From: Charina bottae
Taxonomy: Eukaryota; Chordata; Lepidosauria; Squamata; Charinaidae
Assembly (NCBI GenBank): GCA_023362775.1
Contig: JALMGJ010000151.1
Location: 1-64,000, forward strand
DNA: 64,000 nucleotides
Reading direction: 5' to 3'
In this document: positions 48,648 through 62,012 of the stretch, one piece after another
How positions within the stretch are numbered: the stretch's first letter is position 1
Layout of the letters: every line of letters starts with the position of its first letter
Notes under the pieces: model-generated
The model's input: only the letters and a program-made list of their open reading frames with translations
The model's database searches: none
What the model was told of the DNA's origin: nothing
Program-made: the position numbers and the translations under genes

Positions 48648-49802
48648 CTTAGAGGCACTTTTGGATGCTTGATTTGGGACGGCAAAATTTTTCGCCCAAA
48701 AATCCAAAAATTCCTGACCGCGGAGTCAGGAAAACCTCCCGGGATTGGCCGGACGGAATCTGGTCAAATTGAAAAACGAAGTCCGCCATGAGATTCGGGG
48801 TTGAATTTAAGGCTTAGAGGCACTTTTGGATGCTTGATTTGGGACGGCAAAATTTTTGGCCCAAAAATCCAAAAATTCCTGACCACGGAGTCAGGAAAAC
48901 CTCCCGGGATGGGCCGGACGGAATCAGGTCAAATTGAAAAACGAAGTCCGCGATGAGATACGGGGTTGAATTTAAGGCTTAGAGGCACTTTTGGATGCTT
49001 GATTTGGGACGGCAAAATTTTTGGCCCAAAAATCCAAAAATTCCTGACCGCGGAGTCAGGAAAACCTCCCGGGATGGGCGGGACGGAATCAGGTCAAATT
49101 GAAAAACGAAGTCCGCCATGAGATTCGGGGTTGAATTTAAGGCTTAGAGGCACTTTTGGATGCTTGATTTGGGACGGGAAAATTTTTGGCCCAATAATCC
49201 AAAAATTCCTGACCGCGGAGTCAGGAAAACCTCCCGGGATGGGCCGGACGGAATCAGGACAAATTGAAAAACGAAGTCCGCCATGAGATTCGGGGTTGAA
49301 TTTAAGGCTTAGAGGCACTTTTGGATGCTTGATTTGGGACGGCATAATTTTTGGCCCAAAAATCCAAAAATTCCTGACCGCGGAGTCAGGAAAACCTCCC
49401 GGGATGGGCGGGACGGAATCAGGTCAAATTGAAAAACGAAGTCTGCCATGAGATTCGGGGTTGAATTTAAGGCTTAGAGGCACTTTTGGATGCTTGATTT
49501 GGGACGGCAAAATTTTTGGCCCAAAAATCCAAAAATTCCTGACCGCGGAGTCAGGAAAACCTCCCGGGATGGGCCGGACGGAATCAGGTCAAATTGAAAA
49601 ACGAAGTCCGCCATGAGATTCGGGGTTGAATTTAAGGCTTAGAGGCACTTTTGGATGCTTGATTTGGGACGGCAAAATTTTTGGCCCAAAAATCCAAAAA
49701 TTCCTGACCGCGGAGTCAGGAAAACCTCCCGGGATGGGCCGGACGGAATCAGGTCAAATTGAAAAACGAAGTCCGCCATGAGATTCGGGGTTGAATTTAA
49801 GG
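48648..49802 (+). repeat. Heptamer HOR (right domain), 1155 bp, copy 1
   Basis: Seven monomers: TTTTTCGCCC with GGGATTGGCC and ATCTGG (48648), CCACGG with GTCCGCGATG (48813), GGGCGGG (48978), GACGGGAAAA with CCAATAATCC and CAGGACAAATT (49143), GGGCGGG with GTCTGCC (49308), and two near-consensus units. All marks recur 1155 bp downstream. This heptamer shares no diagnostic order with the left-domain heptamer at 3301. Confidence 0.88.
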
Positions 49803-50957
49803 CTTAGAGGCACTTTTGGATGCTTGATTTGGGACGGCAAAATTTTTCGCCCAAAAATCCAAAAATTCCTGACCGCGGAGTCAGGAAAACCTCCCGGGAT
49901 TGGCCGGACGGAATCTGGTCAAATTGAAAAACGAAGTCCGCCATGAGATTCGGGGTTGAATTTAAGGCTTAGAGGCACTTTTGGATGCTTGATTTGGGAC
50001 GGCAAAATTTTTGGCCCAAAAATCCAAAAATTCCTGACCACGGAGTCAGGAAAACCTCCCAGGATGGGCCGGACGGAATCAGGTCAAATTGAAAAACGAA
50101 GTCCGCGATGAGATTCGGGGTTGAATTTAAGGCTTAGAGGCACTTTTGGATGCTTGATTTGGGACGGCAAAATTTTTGGCCCAAAAATCCAAAAATTCCT
50201 GACCGCGGAGTCAGGAAAACCTCCCGGGATGGGCGGGACGGAATCAGGTCAAATTGAAAAACGAAGTCCGCCATGAGATTCGGGGTTGAATTTAAGGCTT
50301 AGAGGCACTTTTGGATGCTTGATTTGGGACGGGAAAATTTTTGGCCCAATAATCCAAAAATTCCTGACCGCGGAGTCAGGAAAACCTCCCGGGATGGGCC
50401 GGACGGAATCAGGACAAATTGAAAAACGAAGTCCGCCATGAGATTCGGGGTTGAATTTAAGGCTTAGAGGCACTTTTGGATGCTTGATTTGGGACGGCAT
50501 AATTTTTGGCCCAAAAATCCAAAAATTCCTGACCGCGGAGTCAGGAAAACCTCCCGGGATGGGCGGGACGGAATCAGGTCAAATTGAAAAACGAAGTCTG
50601 CCATGAGATTCGGGGTTGAATTTAAGGCTTAGAGGCACTTTTGGATGCTTGATTTGGGACGGCAAAATTTTTGGCCCAAAAATCCAAAAATTCCTGACCG
50701 CGGAGTCAGGAAAACCTCCCGGGATGGGCCGGACGGAATCAGGTCAAATTGAAAAACGAAGTCCGCCATGAGATTCGGGGTTGAATTTAAGGCTTAGAGG
50801 CACTTTTGGATGCTTGATTTGGGACGGCAAAATTTTTGGCCCAAAAATCCAAAAATTCCTGACCGCGGAGTCAGGAAAACCTCCCGGGATGGGCCGGACG
50901 GAATCAGGTCAAATTGAAAAACGAAGTCTGCCATGAGATTCGGGGTTGAATTTAAGG
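49803..50957 (+). repeat. Heptamer HOR (right domain), 1155 bp, copy 2
   Basis: Tandem copy of 48648-49802 with the same TTTTTCGCCC, GCGATG, GACGGGAAAA, CCAATAATCC and CAGGACAAATT marks. Small differences include CCCAGG in the second unit. A third, diverged partial copy lies near 51453-52277, with TTTTTCGCCC, GCGATG and GACGGGAAAA units but one substituted monomer. Confidence 0.88.
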
Positions 50958-53900
50958 CTTAGAGGCACTTTTGGATGCTTGATTTGGGACGGCATAATTT
51001 TTGGCCCAAAAATCCAAAAATTCCTGACCGCGGAGTCAGGAAAACCTCCCGGGATGGGCCGGACGGAATCAGGTCAAATTGAAAAACGAAGTCCGCCATG
51101 AGATTTGGGGTTGAATTTAAGGCTTAGAGGCACTTTTGGATGCTTGATTTGGGACGGCGAAATTTTTGGCCCAAAAATCCAAAAATTCCTGACCGCGGAG
51201 TCAGGAAAACCTCCCGGGATGGGCCGGACGGAATCAGGTCAAATTGAAAAACGAAGTCCGCCATGAGATTCGGGGTTGAATTTAAGGCTTAGAGGCACTT
51301 TTGGATGCTTGATTTTGGACGGCATAATTTTTGGCCCAAAAATCCAAAAATTCCTGACCGCGGAGTCAGGAAAACCTCCCGGGATGGGCCGGACGGAATC
51401 AGGTCAAATTGAAAAACGAAGTCCGCCATGAGATTCGGGGTTGAATTTAAGGCTTAGAGGCACTTTTGGATGCTTGATTTGGGACGGCAAAATTTTTCGC
51501 CCAAAAATCCAAAAATTCCTGACCGCGGAGTCAGGAAAACCTCCCGGGATGGGCCGGACGGAATCTGGTCAAATTGAAAAACGAAGTCCGCCATGAGATT
51601 CGGGGTTGAATTTAAGGCTTAGAGGCACTTTTGGATGCTTGATTTGGGACGGCAAAATTTTTGGCCCAAAAATCCAAAAATTCCTGACCACGGAGTCAGG
51701 AAAACCTCCCGGGATGGGCCGGACGGAATCAGGTCAAATTGAAAAACGAAGTCCGCGATGAGATTCGGGGTTGAATTTAAGGCTTAGAGGCACTTTTGGA
51801 TGCTTGATTTTGGACGGCATAATTTTTGGCCCAAAAATCCAAAAATTCCTGACCGCGGAGTCAGGAAAACCTCCCGGGATGGGCCGGACGGAATCAGGTC
51901 AAATTGAAAAACGAAGTCCGCCATGAGATTCGGGGTTGAATTTAAGGCTTAGAGGCACTTTTGGATGCTTGATTTGGGACGGGAAAATTTTTGGCCCAAA
52001 AATCCAAAAATTCCTGACCGCGGAGTCAGGAAAACCTCCCGGGATGGGCCGGACGGAATCAGGTCAAATTGAAAAACGAAGTCCGCCATGAGATTCGGGG
52101 TTGAATTTAAGGCTTAGAGGCACTTTTGGATGCTTGATTTGGGACGGCATAATTTTTGGCCCAAAAATCCAAAAATTCCTGACCGCGGAGTCAGGAAAAC
52201 CTCCCGGGATGGGCGGGACGGAATCAGGTCAAATTGAAAAACGAAGTCTGCCATGAGATTCGGGGTTGAATTTAAGGCTTAGAGGCACTTTTGGATGCTT
52301 GATTTGGGACGGCAAAATTTTTGGCCCAAAAATCCAAAAATTCCTGACCGCGGAGTCAGGAAAACCTCCCGGGATGGGCGGGACGGAATCAGGTCAAATT
52401 GAAAAACGAAGTCCGCCATGAGATTCGGGGTTGAATTGAAGGCTTAGAGGCACTTTTGGATGCTTGATTTGGGACGGCAAAATTTTTGGCCCAAAAATCC
52501 AAAAATTCCTGACCGCGGAGTCAGGAAAACCTCCCGGGATGGGCCGGACGGAATCAGGTCAAATTGAAAAACGAAGTCCGCCATGAGATTCGGGGTTGAA
52601 TTTAAGGCTTAGAGGCACTTTTGGATGCTTGATTTGGGACGGCATAATTTTTGGCCCAAAAATCCAAAAATTCCTGACCGCGGAGACAGGAAAACCTCTC
52701 GGGATGGGCCGGACGGAATCAGGTCAAATTGAAAAACGAAGTCCGCCATGAGATTCGGGGTTGAATATAAGGCTTAGAGGCACTTTTGGATGCTTGATTT
52801 GGGACGGCAAAATTTTTGGCCCAAAAATCCAAAAATTCCTGACCGTGGAGTCAGGAAAACCTCCCGGGATGGGCCGGACGGAATCAGGTCAAATTGAAAA
52901 ACGAAGTCCGCCATGAGATTCGGGGTTGAATTTAAGGCTTAGAGGCACTTTTGGATGCTTGATTTGGGACGGCATAATTTTTGGCCCAAAAATCCAAAAA
53001 TTCCTGACCGCGGAGTCAGGAAAACCTCCCGGGATGGGCCGGACGGAATCAGGTCAAATTGAAAAACGAAGTCTGCCATGAGATTCGGGGTTGAATTTAA
53101 GGCTTAGAGGCACTTTTGGATGCTTGATTTGGGACGGCAAAATTTTTGACCCAAAAATCCAAAAATTCCTGACCGCGGAGTCAGGAAAACCTCCCGGGAT
53201 GGGCGGGACGGAATCAGGTCAAATTGAAAAACGAAGTCCGCCATGAGATTCGGGGTTGAATTGAAGGCTTAGAGGCACTTTTGGATGCTTGATTTGGGAC
53301 GGCAAAATTTTTGGCCCAAAAATCCAAAAATTCCTGACCGCGGAGTCAGGAAAACCTCCCGGGATGGGCCGGACGGAATCAGGTCAAATTGAAAAACGAA
53401 GTCCGCCATGAGATTCGGGGTTGAATTTAAGGCTTAGAGGCACTTTTGGATGCTTGATTTGGGACGGCAAAATTTTTGGCCCAAAAATCCAAAAATTCCT
53501 GACCGCGGAGTCAGGAAAACCTCCCGGGATGGGCCGGACGGAATCAGGTCAAATTGAAAAACGAAGTCCGCCATGAGATTCGGGGTTGAATTTAAGGCTT
53601 AGAGGCACTTTTGGATGCTTGATTTGGGACGGCATAATTTTTGGCCCAAAAATCCAAAAATTCCTGACCGCGGAGTCAGGAAAACCTCCCGGGATGGGCC
53701 GGACGGAATCAGGTCAAATTGAAAAACGAAGTCCGCCATGAGATTCGGGGTTGAATTTAAGGCTTAGAGGCACTTTTGGATGCTTGATTTGGGACGGCAT
53801 AATTTTTGGCCCAAAAATCCAAAAATTCCTGACCGCGGAGACAGGAAAACCTCTCGGGATGGGCCGGACGGAATCAGGTCAAATTGAAAAACGAAGTCCG

Positions 53901-54752
53901 CCATGAGATTCGGGGTTGAATATAAGGCTTAGAGGCACTTTTGGATGCTTGATTTGGGACGGCAAAATTTTTGGCCCAAAAATCCAAAAATTCCTGACCG
54001 CGGAGTCAGGAAAACCTCCCGGGATGGGCCGGACGGAATCAGGTCAAATTGAAAAACGAAGTCCGCCATGAGATTCGGGGTTGAATTTAAGGCTTAGAGG
54101 CACTTTTGGATGCTTGATTTGGGACGGCATAATTTTTGGCCCAAAAATCCAAAAATTCCTGACCGCGGAGTCAGGAAAACCTCCCGGGATGGGCCGGACG
54201 GAATCAGGTCAAATTGAAAAACGAAGTCCGCCATGAGATTCGGGGTTGAATTTAAGGCTTAGAGGCACTTTTGGATGCTTGATTTGGGACGGCATAATTT
54301 TTGGCCCAAAAATCCAAAAATTCCTGACCGCGGAGTCAGGAAAACCTCCCGGGATGGGCGGGACGGAATCAGGTCAAATTGAAAAACGAAGTCCGCCATG
54401 AGATTCGGGGTTGAATTTAAGGCTTAGAGGCACTTTTGGATGCTTGATTTGGGACGGCAAAATTTTTGGCCCAAAAATCCAAAAATTCCTGACCGCGGAG
54501 TCAGGAAAACCTCCCGGGATGGGCGGGACGGAATCAGGTCAAATTGAAAAACGAAGTCCGCCATGAGATTCGGGGTTGAATTGAAGGCTTAGAGGCACTT
54601 TTGGATGCTTGATTTGGGACGGCAAAATTTTTGGCCCAAAAATCCAAAAATTCCTGACCGCGGAGTCAGGAAAACCTCCCGGGATGGGCCGGACGGAATC
54701 AGGTCAAATTGAAAAACGAAGTCCGCCATGAGATTCGGGGTTGAATTTAAGG
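50958..54752 (+). repeat. Mosaic with TATAAGG and GAGACAGG monomers
   Basis: Twenty-three 165-bp monomers. After the diverged heptamer copy, a pair consisting of GAGACAGG/CTCTCGGG followed by a unit preceded by GAATATAAGG appears near 52681 and 53841, then again near 54831 and 55821 in the next block. The last three are spaced 990 bp, so a hexamer is emerging. No gene is present. Confidence 0.75.
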
Positions 54753-56402
54753 CTTAGAGGCACTTTTGGATGCTTGATTTGGGACGGCATAATTTTTGGC
54801 CCAAAAATCCAAAAATTCCTGACCGCGGAGACAGGAAAACCTCTCGGGATGGGCCGGACGGAATCAGGTCAAATTGAAAAACGAAGTCCGCCATGAGATT
54901 CGGGGTTGAATATAAGGCTTAGAGGCACTTTTGGATGCTTGATTTGGGACGGCAAAATTTTTGGCCCAAAAATCCAAAAATTCCTGACCGCGGAGTCAGG
55001 AAAACCTCCCGGGATGGGCCGGACGGAATCAGGTCAAATTGAAAAACGAAGTCCGCCATGAGATTCGGGGTTGAATTTAAGGCTTAGAGGCACTTTTGGA
55101 TGCTTGATTTGGGACGGGAAAATTTTTGGCCCAAAAATCCAAAAATTCCTGACCGCGGAGTCAGGAAAACCTCCCGGGATGGGCCGGACGGAATCAGGTC
55201 AAATTGAAAAACGAAGTCCGCCATGAGATTCGGGGTTGAATTTAAGGCTTAGAGGCACTTTTGGATGCTTGATTTGGGACGGCATAATTTTTGGCCCAAA
55301 AATCCAAAAATTCCTGACCGCGGAATCAGGAAAACCTCCCGGGATGGGCGGGACGGAATCAGGTCAAATTGAAAAACGAAGTCTGCCATGAGATTCGGGG
55401 TTGAATTTAAGGCTTAGAGGCACTTTTGGATGCTTGATTTGGGACGGCAAATTTTTTGGCCCAAAAATCCAAAAATTCCTGACCGCGGAGTCAGGAAAAC
55501 CTCCCGGGATGAGCGGGACGGAATCAGGTCAAATTGAAAAACGAAGTCCGCCATGAGATTCGGGGTTGAATTGAAGGCTTAGAGGCACTTTTGGATGCTT
55601 GATTTGGGACGGCAAAATTTTTGGCCCAAAAATCCAAAAATTCCTGACCGCGGAGTCAGGAAAACCTCCCGGGATGGGCCGGACGGAATCAGGTCAAATT
55701 GAAAAACGAAGTCCGCCATGAGATTCGGGGTTGAATTTAAGGCTTAGAGGCACTTTTGGATGCTTGATTTGGGACGGCATAATTTTTGGCCCAAAAATCC
55801 AAAAATTCCTGACCGCGGAGACAGGAAAACCTCTCGGGATGGGCCGGACGGAATCAGGTCAAATTGAAAAACGAAGTCCGCCATGAGATTCGGGGTTGAA
55901 TATAAGGCTTAGAGGAACTTTTGGATGCTTGATTTGGGACGGCAAAATTTTTGGCCCAAAAATCCAAAAATTCCTGACCGCGGAGTCAGGAAAACCTCCT
56001 GGGATGGGCCAGACGGAATCAGGTCAAATTGAAAAACGAAGTCCGCCATGAGATTCGGGGTTGAATTTAAGGCTTAGAGGCACTTTTGGATGCTTGATTT
56101 GGGACGGCAAAATTTTTGGCCCAAAAATCCAAAAATTCCTGACCGCGGAGACAGGAAAACCTCTCGTTATGGGCCGGACGGAATCAGGTCAAATTGAAAA
56201 ACGAAGTCCGCCATGAGATTCGGGGTTGAATTTAAGGCTTAGAGGCACTTTTGGATGCTTGATTTGGGACGGCAAAATTTTTGGCCCAAAAATCCAAAAA
56301 TTCCTGACCGCGGAGTCAGGAAAACCTCCCGGGATGGGCCGGACGGAATCAGGTCAAATTGAAAAACGAAGTCCGCCATGAGATTCGGGGTTGAATTTAA
56401 GG
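54753..56402 (+). repeat. 14-mer duplication partner 1 (offset 2310 bp)
   Basis: Ten monomers matched at 57063-58712. Shared marks are GACGGGAAAA (55083 unit), CGGAATCAGG (55248), GGCAAATTTTTTGG with GATGAGCGGG (55413), GAGACAGG (54753 and 55743), GAATATAAGG with AGAGGAACTT (55908) and CTCTCGTTATGG (56073). Four further monomers (56403-57062) separate it from its partner. Confidence 0.85.
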
Positions 56403-57062
56403 CTTAGAGGCACTTTTGGATGCTTGATTTGGGACGGCAAAATTTTTGGCCCAAAAATCCAAAAATTCCTGACCGCGGAGACAGGAAAACCTCTCGTTAT
56501 GGGCCGGACGGAATCAGGTCAAATTGAAAAACGAAGTCCGCCATGAGATTCGGGGTTGAATTTAAGGCTTAGAGGCACTTTTGGATGCTTGATTTGGGAC
56601 GGCAAAATTTTTGGCCCAAAAATCCAAAAATTCCTGACCGCGGAGTCAGGAAAACCTCCTGGGATGGGCCGGACGGAATCAGGTCAAATTGAAAAACGAA
56701 GTCCGCCATGAGATTCGGGGTTGAATTTAAGGCTTAGAGGCACTTTTGGATGCTTGATTTGGGACGGCATAATTTTTGGCCCAAAAATCCAAAAATTCCT
56801 GACCGCGGAGTCAGGAAAACCTCCCGGGATGGGCCGGACGGAATCAGGTCAAATTGAAAAACGAAGTCCGCCATGAGATTCGGGGTTGAATTTAAGGCTT
56901 AGAGGCACTTTTGGATGCTTGATTTGGGACGGCAAAATTTTTGGCCCAAAAATCCAAAAATTCCTGACCGCGGAGTCAGGAAAACCTCCCGGGATGGGCC
57001 GGACGGAATCAGGTCAAATTGAAAAACGAAGTCCGCCATGAGATTCGGGGTTGAATTTAAGG
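56403..57062 (+). repeat. Spacer monomers between the 14-mer partners
   Basis: Four monomers: a second CTCTCGTTATGG unit (56403, only 330 bp after the first), a CCTGGG unit, a T38 near-consensus unit and a consensus unit. The close pair of CTCTCGTTATGG units points to a local dimer duplication. Confidence 0.75.
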
Positions 57063-58712
57063 CTTAGAGGCACTTTTGGATGCTTGATTTGGGACGGCAT
57101 AATTTTTGGCCCAAAAATCCAAAAATTCCTGACCGCGGAGACAGGAAAACCTCTCGGGATGGGCCGGACGGAATCAGGTCAAATTGAAAAACGAAGTCCG
57201 CCATGAGATTCGGGGTTGAATATAAGGCTTAGAGGCACTTTTGGATGCTTGATTTGGGACGGCAAAATTTTTGGCCCAAAAATCCAAAAATTCCTGACCG
57301 CGGAGTCAGGAAAACCTCCCGGGATGGGCGGGACGGAATCAGGTCAAATTGAAAAACGAAGTCCGCCATGAGATTCGGGGTTGAATTTAAGGCTTAGAGG
57401 CACTTTTGGATGCTTGATTTGGGACGGGAAAATTTTTGGCCCAAAAATCCAAAAATTCCTGACCGCGGAGTCAGGAAAACCTCCCGGGATGGGCCGGACG
57501 GAATCAGGTCAAATTGAAAAACGAAGTCCGCCATGAGATTCGGGGTTGAATTTAAGGCTTAGAGGCACTTTTGGATGCTTGATTTGGGACGGCATAATTT
57601 TTGGCCCAAAAATCCAAAAATTCCTGACCGCGGAATCAGGAAAACCTCCCGGGATGGGCGGGACGGAATCAGGTCAAATTGAAAAACGAAGTCTGCCATG
57701 AGATTCGGGGTTGAATTTAAGGCTTAGAGGCACTTTTGGATGCTTGATTTGGGACGGCAAATTTTTTGGCCCAAAAATCCAAAAATTCCTGACCGCGGAG
57801 TCAGGAAAACCTCCCGGGATGAGCGGGACGGAATCAGGTCAAATTGAAAAACGAAGTCCGCCATGAGATTCGGGGTTGAATTGAAGGCTTAGAGGCACTT
57901 TTGGATGCTTGATTTGGGACGGCAAAATTTTTGGCCCAAAAATCCAAAAATTCCTGACCGCGGAGTCAGGAAAACCTCCCGGGATGGGCCGGACGGAATC
58001 AGGTCAAATTGAAAAACGAAGTCCGCCATGAGATTCGGGGTTGAATTTAAGGCTTAGAGGCACTTTTGGATGCTTGATTTGGGACGGCATAATTTTTGGC
58101 CCAAAAATCCAAAAATTCCTGACCGCGGAGACAGGAAAACCTCTCGGGATGGGCCGGACGGAATCAGGTCAAATTGAAAAACGAAGTCCGCCATGAGATT
58201 CGGGGTTGAATATAAGGCTTAGAGGAACTTTTGGATGCTTGATTTGGGACGGCAAAATTTTTGGCCCAAAAATCCAAAAATTCCTGACCGCGGAGTCAGG
58301 AAAACCTCCTGGGATGGGCCGGACGGAATCAGGTCAAATTGAAAAACGAAGTCCGCCATGAGATTCGGGGTTGAATTTAAGGCTTAGAGGCACTTTTGGA
58401 TGCTTGATTTGGGACGGCAAAATTTTTGGCCCAAAAATCCAAAAATTCCTGACCGCGGAGACAGGAAAACCTCTCGTTATGGGCCGGACGGAATCAGGTC
58501 AAATTGAAAAACGAAGTCCGCCATGAGATTCGGGGTTGAATTTAAGGCTTAGAGGCACTTTTGGATGCTTGATTTGGGACGGCAAAATTTTTGGCCCAAA
58601 AATCCAAAAATTCCTGACCGCGGAGTCAGGAAAACCTCCTGGGATGGGCCGGACGGAATCAGGTCAAATTGAAAAACGAAGTCCGCCATGAGATTCGGGG
58701 TTGAATTTAAGG
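57063..58712 (+). repeat. 14-mer duplication partner 2 (offset 2310 bp)
   Basis: Ten monomers repeating 54753-56402 with the same marks. Differences seen are GGGCGGG in the 57228 unit, GGCCGG where partner 1 has GGCCAGACGG, and CCTGGG for CCCGGG in the 58548 unit. Its last three monomers start the heptamer at 58218. Confidence 0.85.
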
Positions 58713-59372
58713 CTTAGAGGCACTTTTGGATGCTTGATTTGGGACGGCAAAATTTTTGGCCCAAAAATCCAAAAATTCCTGACCGCGGAGTCAGGAAAAC
58801 CTCCCGGGATTGGCCGGACGGAATCAGGTCAAATTGAAAAACGAAGTCCGCCATGAGATTCGGGGTTGAATTTAAGGCTTAGAGGCACTTTTGGATGCTT
58901 GATTTGGGACGGCATAATTTTTGGCCCAAAAATCCAAAAATTCCTGACCGCGGAGTCAGGAAAACCTCCCGGGATGGGCGGGACGGAATCAGGTCAAATT
59001 GAAAAACGAAGTCCGCCATGAGATTCGGGGTTGAATTTAAGGCTTAGAGGCACTTTTGGATGCTTGATTTGGGACGGCAAAATTTTTGGCCCAAAAATCC
59101 AAAAATTCCTGACCGCGGAGTCAGGAAAACCTCCCGGGATGGGCCGGACGGAATCAGGTCAAATTGAAAAACGAAGTCCGCCATGAGATTCGGGGTTGAA
59201 TTTAAGGCTTAGAGGCACTTTTGGATGCTTGATTTGGGACGGCAAAATTTTTGGCCCAAACATCCAAAAATTCCTGACCGCAGAGTCAGGAAAACCTCCC
59301 GGAATGGGCGGGACGGAATCAGGTCAAATTGAAAAACGAAGTCTGCCATGAGATTCGGGGTTGAATATAAGG
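58218..59372 (+). repeat. Heptamer HOR, 1155 bp, copy 1 (third heptamer type)
   Basis: Order: AGAGGAACTT with CCTGGG (58218), CTCTCGTTATGG (58383), CCTGGG (58548), GGGATTGGCC (58713), T38 with GGGCGGG (58878), consensus (59043), and CCAAACATCC with CCGCAG and CCGGAATGGGCGGG (59208). Every mark recurs at +1155 bp. Confidence 0.88.
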
Positions 59373-60527
59373 CTTAGAGGAACTTTTGGATGCTTGATTT
59401 GGGACGGCAAAATTTTTGGCCCAAAAATCCAAAAATTCCTGACCGCGGAGTCAGGAAAACCTCCTGGGATGGGCCGGACGGAATCAGGTCAAATTGAAAA
59501 ACGAAGTCCGCCATGAGATTCGGGGTTGAATTTAAGGCTTAGAGGCACTTTTGGATGCTTGATTTGGGACGGCAAAATTTTTGGCCCAAAAATCCAAAAA
59601 TTCCTGACCGCGGAGACAGGAAAACCTCTCGTTATGGGCCGGACGGAATCAGGTCAAATTGAAAAACGAAGTCCGCCATGAGATTCGGGGTTGAATTTAA
59701 GGCTTAGAGGCACTTTTGGATGCTTGATTTGGGACGGCAAAATTTTTGGCCCAAAAATCCAAAAATTCCTGACCGCGGAGTCAGGAAAACCTCCTGGGAT
59801 GGGCCGGACGGAATCAGGTCAAATTGAAAAACGAAGTCCGCCATGAGATTCGGGGTTGAATTTAAGGCTTAGAGGCACTTTTGGATGCTTGATTTGGGAC
59901 GGCAAAATTTTTGGCCCAAAAATCCAAAAATTCCTGACCGCGGAGTCAGGAAAACCTCCCGGGATTGGCCGGACGGAATCAGGTCAAATTGAAAAACGAA
60001 GTCCGCCATGAGATTCGGGGTTGAATTTAAGGCTTAGAGGCACTTTTGGATGCTTGATTTGGGACGGCATAATTTTTGGCCCAAAAATCCAAAAATTCCT
60101 GACCGCGGAGTCAGGAAAACCTCCCGGGATGGGCGGGACGGAATCAGGTCAAATTGAAAAACGAAGTCCGCCATGAGATTCGGGGTTGAATTTAAGGCTT
60201 AGAGGCACTTTTGGATGCTTGATTTGGGACGGCAAAATTTTTGGCCCAAAAATCCAAAAATTCCTGACCGCGGAGTCAGGAAAACCTCCCGGGATGGGCC
60301 GGACGGAATCAGGTCAAATTGAAAAACGAAGTCCGCCATGAGATTCGGGGTTGAATTTAAGGCTTAGAGGCACTTTTGGATGCTTGATTTGGGACGGCAA
60401 AATTTTTGGCCCAAACATCCAAAAATTCCTGACCGCAGAGTCAGGAAAACCTCCCGGAATGGGCGGGACGGAATCAGGTCAAATTGAAAAACGAAGTCTG
60501 CCATGAGATTCGGGGTTGAATTTAAGG
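59373..60527 (+). repeat. Heptamer HOR, 1155 bp, copy 2 (third heptamer type)
   Basis: Tandem copy of 58218-59372 with identical monomer order. The unit after it (60528) starts with ordinary AGAGGCACTT and CCTGGG, so a third copy begins and then diverges. Confidence 0.88.
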
Positions 60528-61022
60528 CTTAGAGGCACTTTTGGATGCTTGATTTGGGACGGCAAAATTTTTGGCCCAAAAATCCAAAAATTCCTGACCG
60601 CGGAGTCAGGAAAACCTCCTGGGATGGGCCGGACGGAATCAGGTCAAATTGAAAAACGAAGTCCGCCATGAGATTCGGGGTTGAATTTAAGGCTTAGAGG
60701 CACTTTTGGATGCTTGATTTGGGACGGCAAAATTTTTGGCCCAAAAATCCAAAAATTCCTGACCGCAGAGTCAGGAAAACCTCCCGGGATGGGCGGGACG
60801 GAATCAGGTCAAATTGAAAAACGAAGTCTGCCATGAGATTCGGGGTTGAATTTAAGGCTTAGAGGCACTTTTGGATGCTTGATTTGGGACGGCAAATTTT
60901 TTGGCCCAAAAATCCAAAAATTCCTGACCGCGGAGTCAGGAAAACCTCCCGGGATGGGCCGGACGGAATCAGGTCAAATTGAAAAACGAAGTCCACCATG
61001 AGATTCGGGGTTGAATTTAAGG
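60528..61022 (+). repeat. Three linker monomers
   Basis: A CCTGGG unit, a CCGCAG unit with GGGCGGG and GTCTGCC, and a unit with GGCAAATTTTTTGG and GTCCACC. They lie between the heptamer pair and the terminal hexamers and belong to neither. Confidence 0.75.
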
Positions 61023-62012
61023 CTTAGAGGCACTTTTGGATGCTTGATTTGGGACGGCAAAATTTTTGGCCCAAAAATCCAAAAATTCCTGACCGCGGAG
61101 TCAGGAAAACCTCCCGGGATGGGCCGGACGGAATCAGGTCAAATTGAAAAACGAAGTCCGCCATGAGATTCGGGGTTGAATTTAAGGCTTAGAGGCACTT
61201 TTGGATGCTTGATTTGGGACGGCATAATTTTTGGCCCAAAAATCCAAAAATTCCTGACCGCGGAGTCAGGAAAACCTCCCGGGATGGGCCGGACGGAATC
61301 TGGTCAAATTGAAAAACGAAGTCCGCCATGAGATTCGGGGTTGAATTTAAGGCTTAGAGGCACTTTTGGATGCTTGATTTGTGACGGCAAAATTTTTGGC
61401 CCAAAAATCCAAAAATTCCTGACCACGGAGTCAAGAAAACCTCCCGGGATGGGCCGGACGGAATCAGGTCAAATTGAAAAACGAAGTCTGCGATGAGATT
61501 CGGGGTTGAATTTAAGGCTTAGAGGCACTTTTGGATGCTTGATTTGGGACGGCAAAATTTTTGGCCCAAAAATCCAAAAATTCCTGACCGCGGAGTCAGG
61601 AAAACCTCCCGGGATGGGCTGGACGGAATCAGGTCAAATTGAAAAACGAAGTCCGCCATGAGATTCGGGGTTGAATTTAAGGCTTAGAGGCACTTTTGGA
61701 TGCTTGATTTGGGACGGCAAAATTTTTGGCCCAAAAATCCAAAAATTCCTGACCGCGGAGTCAGGAAAACCTCCCGGGATGGGCCGGACGGAATCAGGTC
61801 AAATTGAAAAACGAAGTCTGCCATGAGATTCGGGGTTCAATTTAAGGCTTAGAGGCACTTTTGGATGCTTGATTTGGGACGGCAAAATTTTTGGCCCAAA
61901 AATCCAAAAATTCCTGACCGCGGAGTCAGGAAAACCTCCCGGGATGGGCGGGACGGAATCAGGTCAAATTGAAAAACGAAGTCCGCCATGAGATTCGGGG
62001 TTGAATTTAAGG
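61023..62012 (+). repeat. Hexamer HOR, 990 bp, copy 1
   Basis: Order: consensus; T38 with ATCTGG (61188); TTTGTGACGG with CCACGG, GTCAAG and TGCGATG (61353); GATGGGCTGG (61518); GTCTGCC ending in GGTTCAATTT (61683); GGGCGGG (61848). The same order follows twice more. Confidence 0.9.

Noticed and set aside
49094..49345. 83-codon minus-strand open frame, with a twin at 50249-50500
   Set aside because: It translates one and a half monomers and is open because of local substitutions such as GACGGGAAAA. The twin is explained by the 1155-bp heptamer. It is not a gene.
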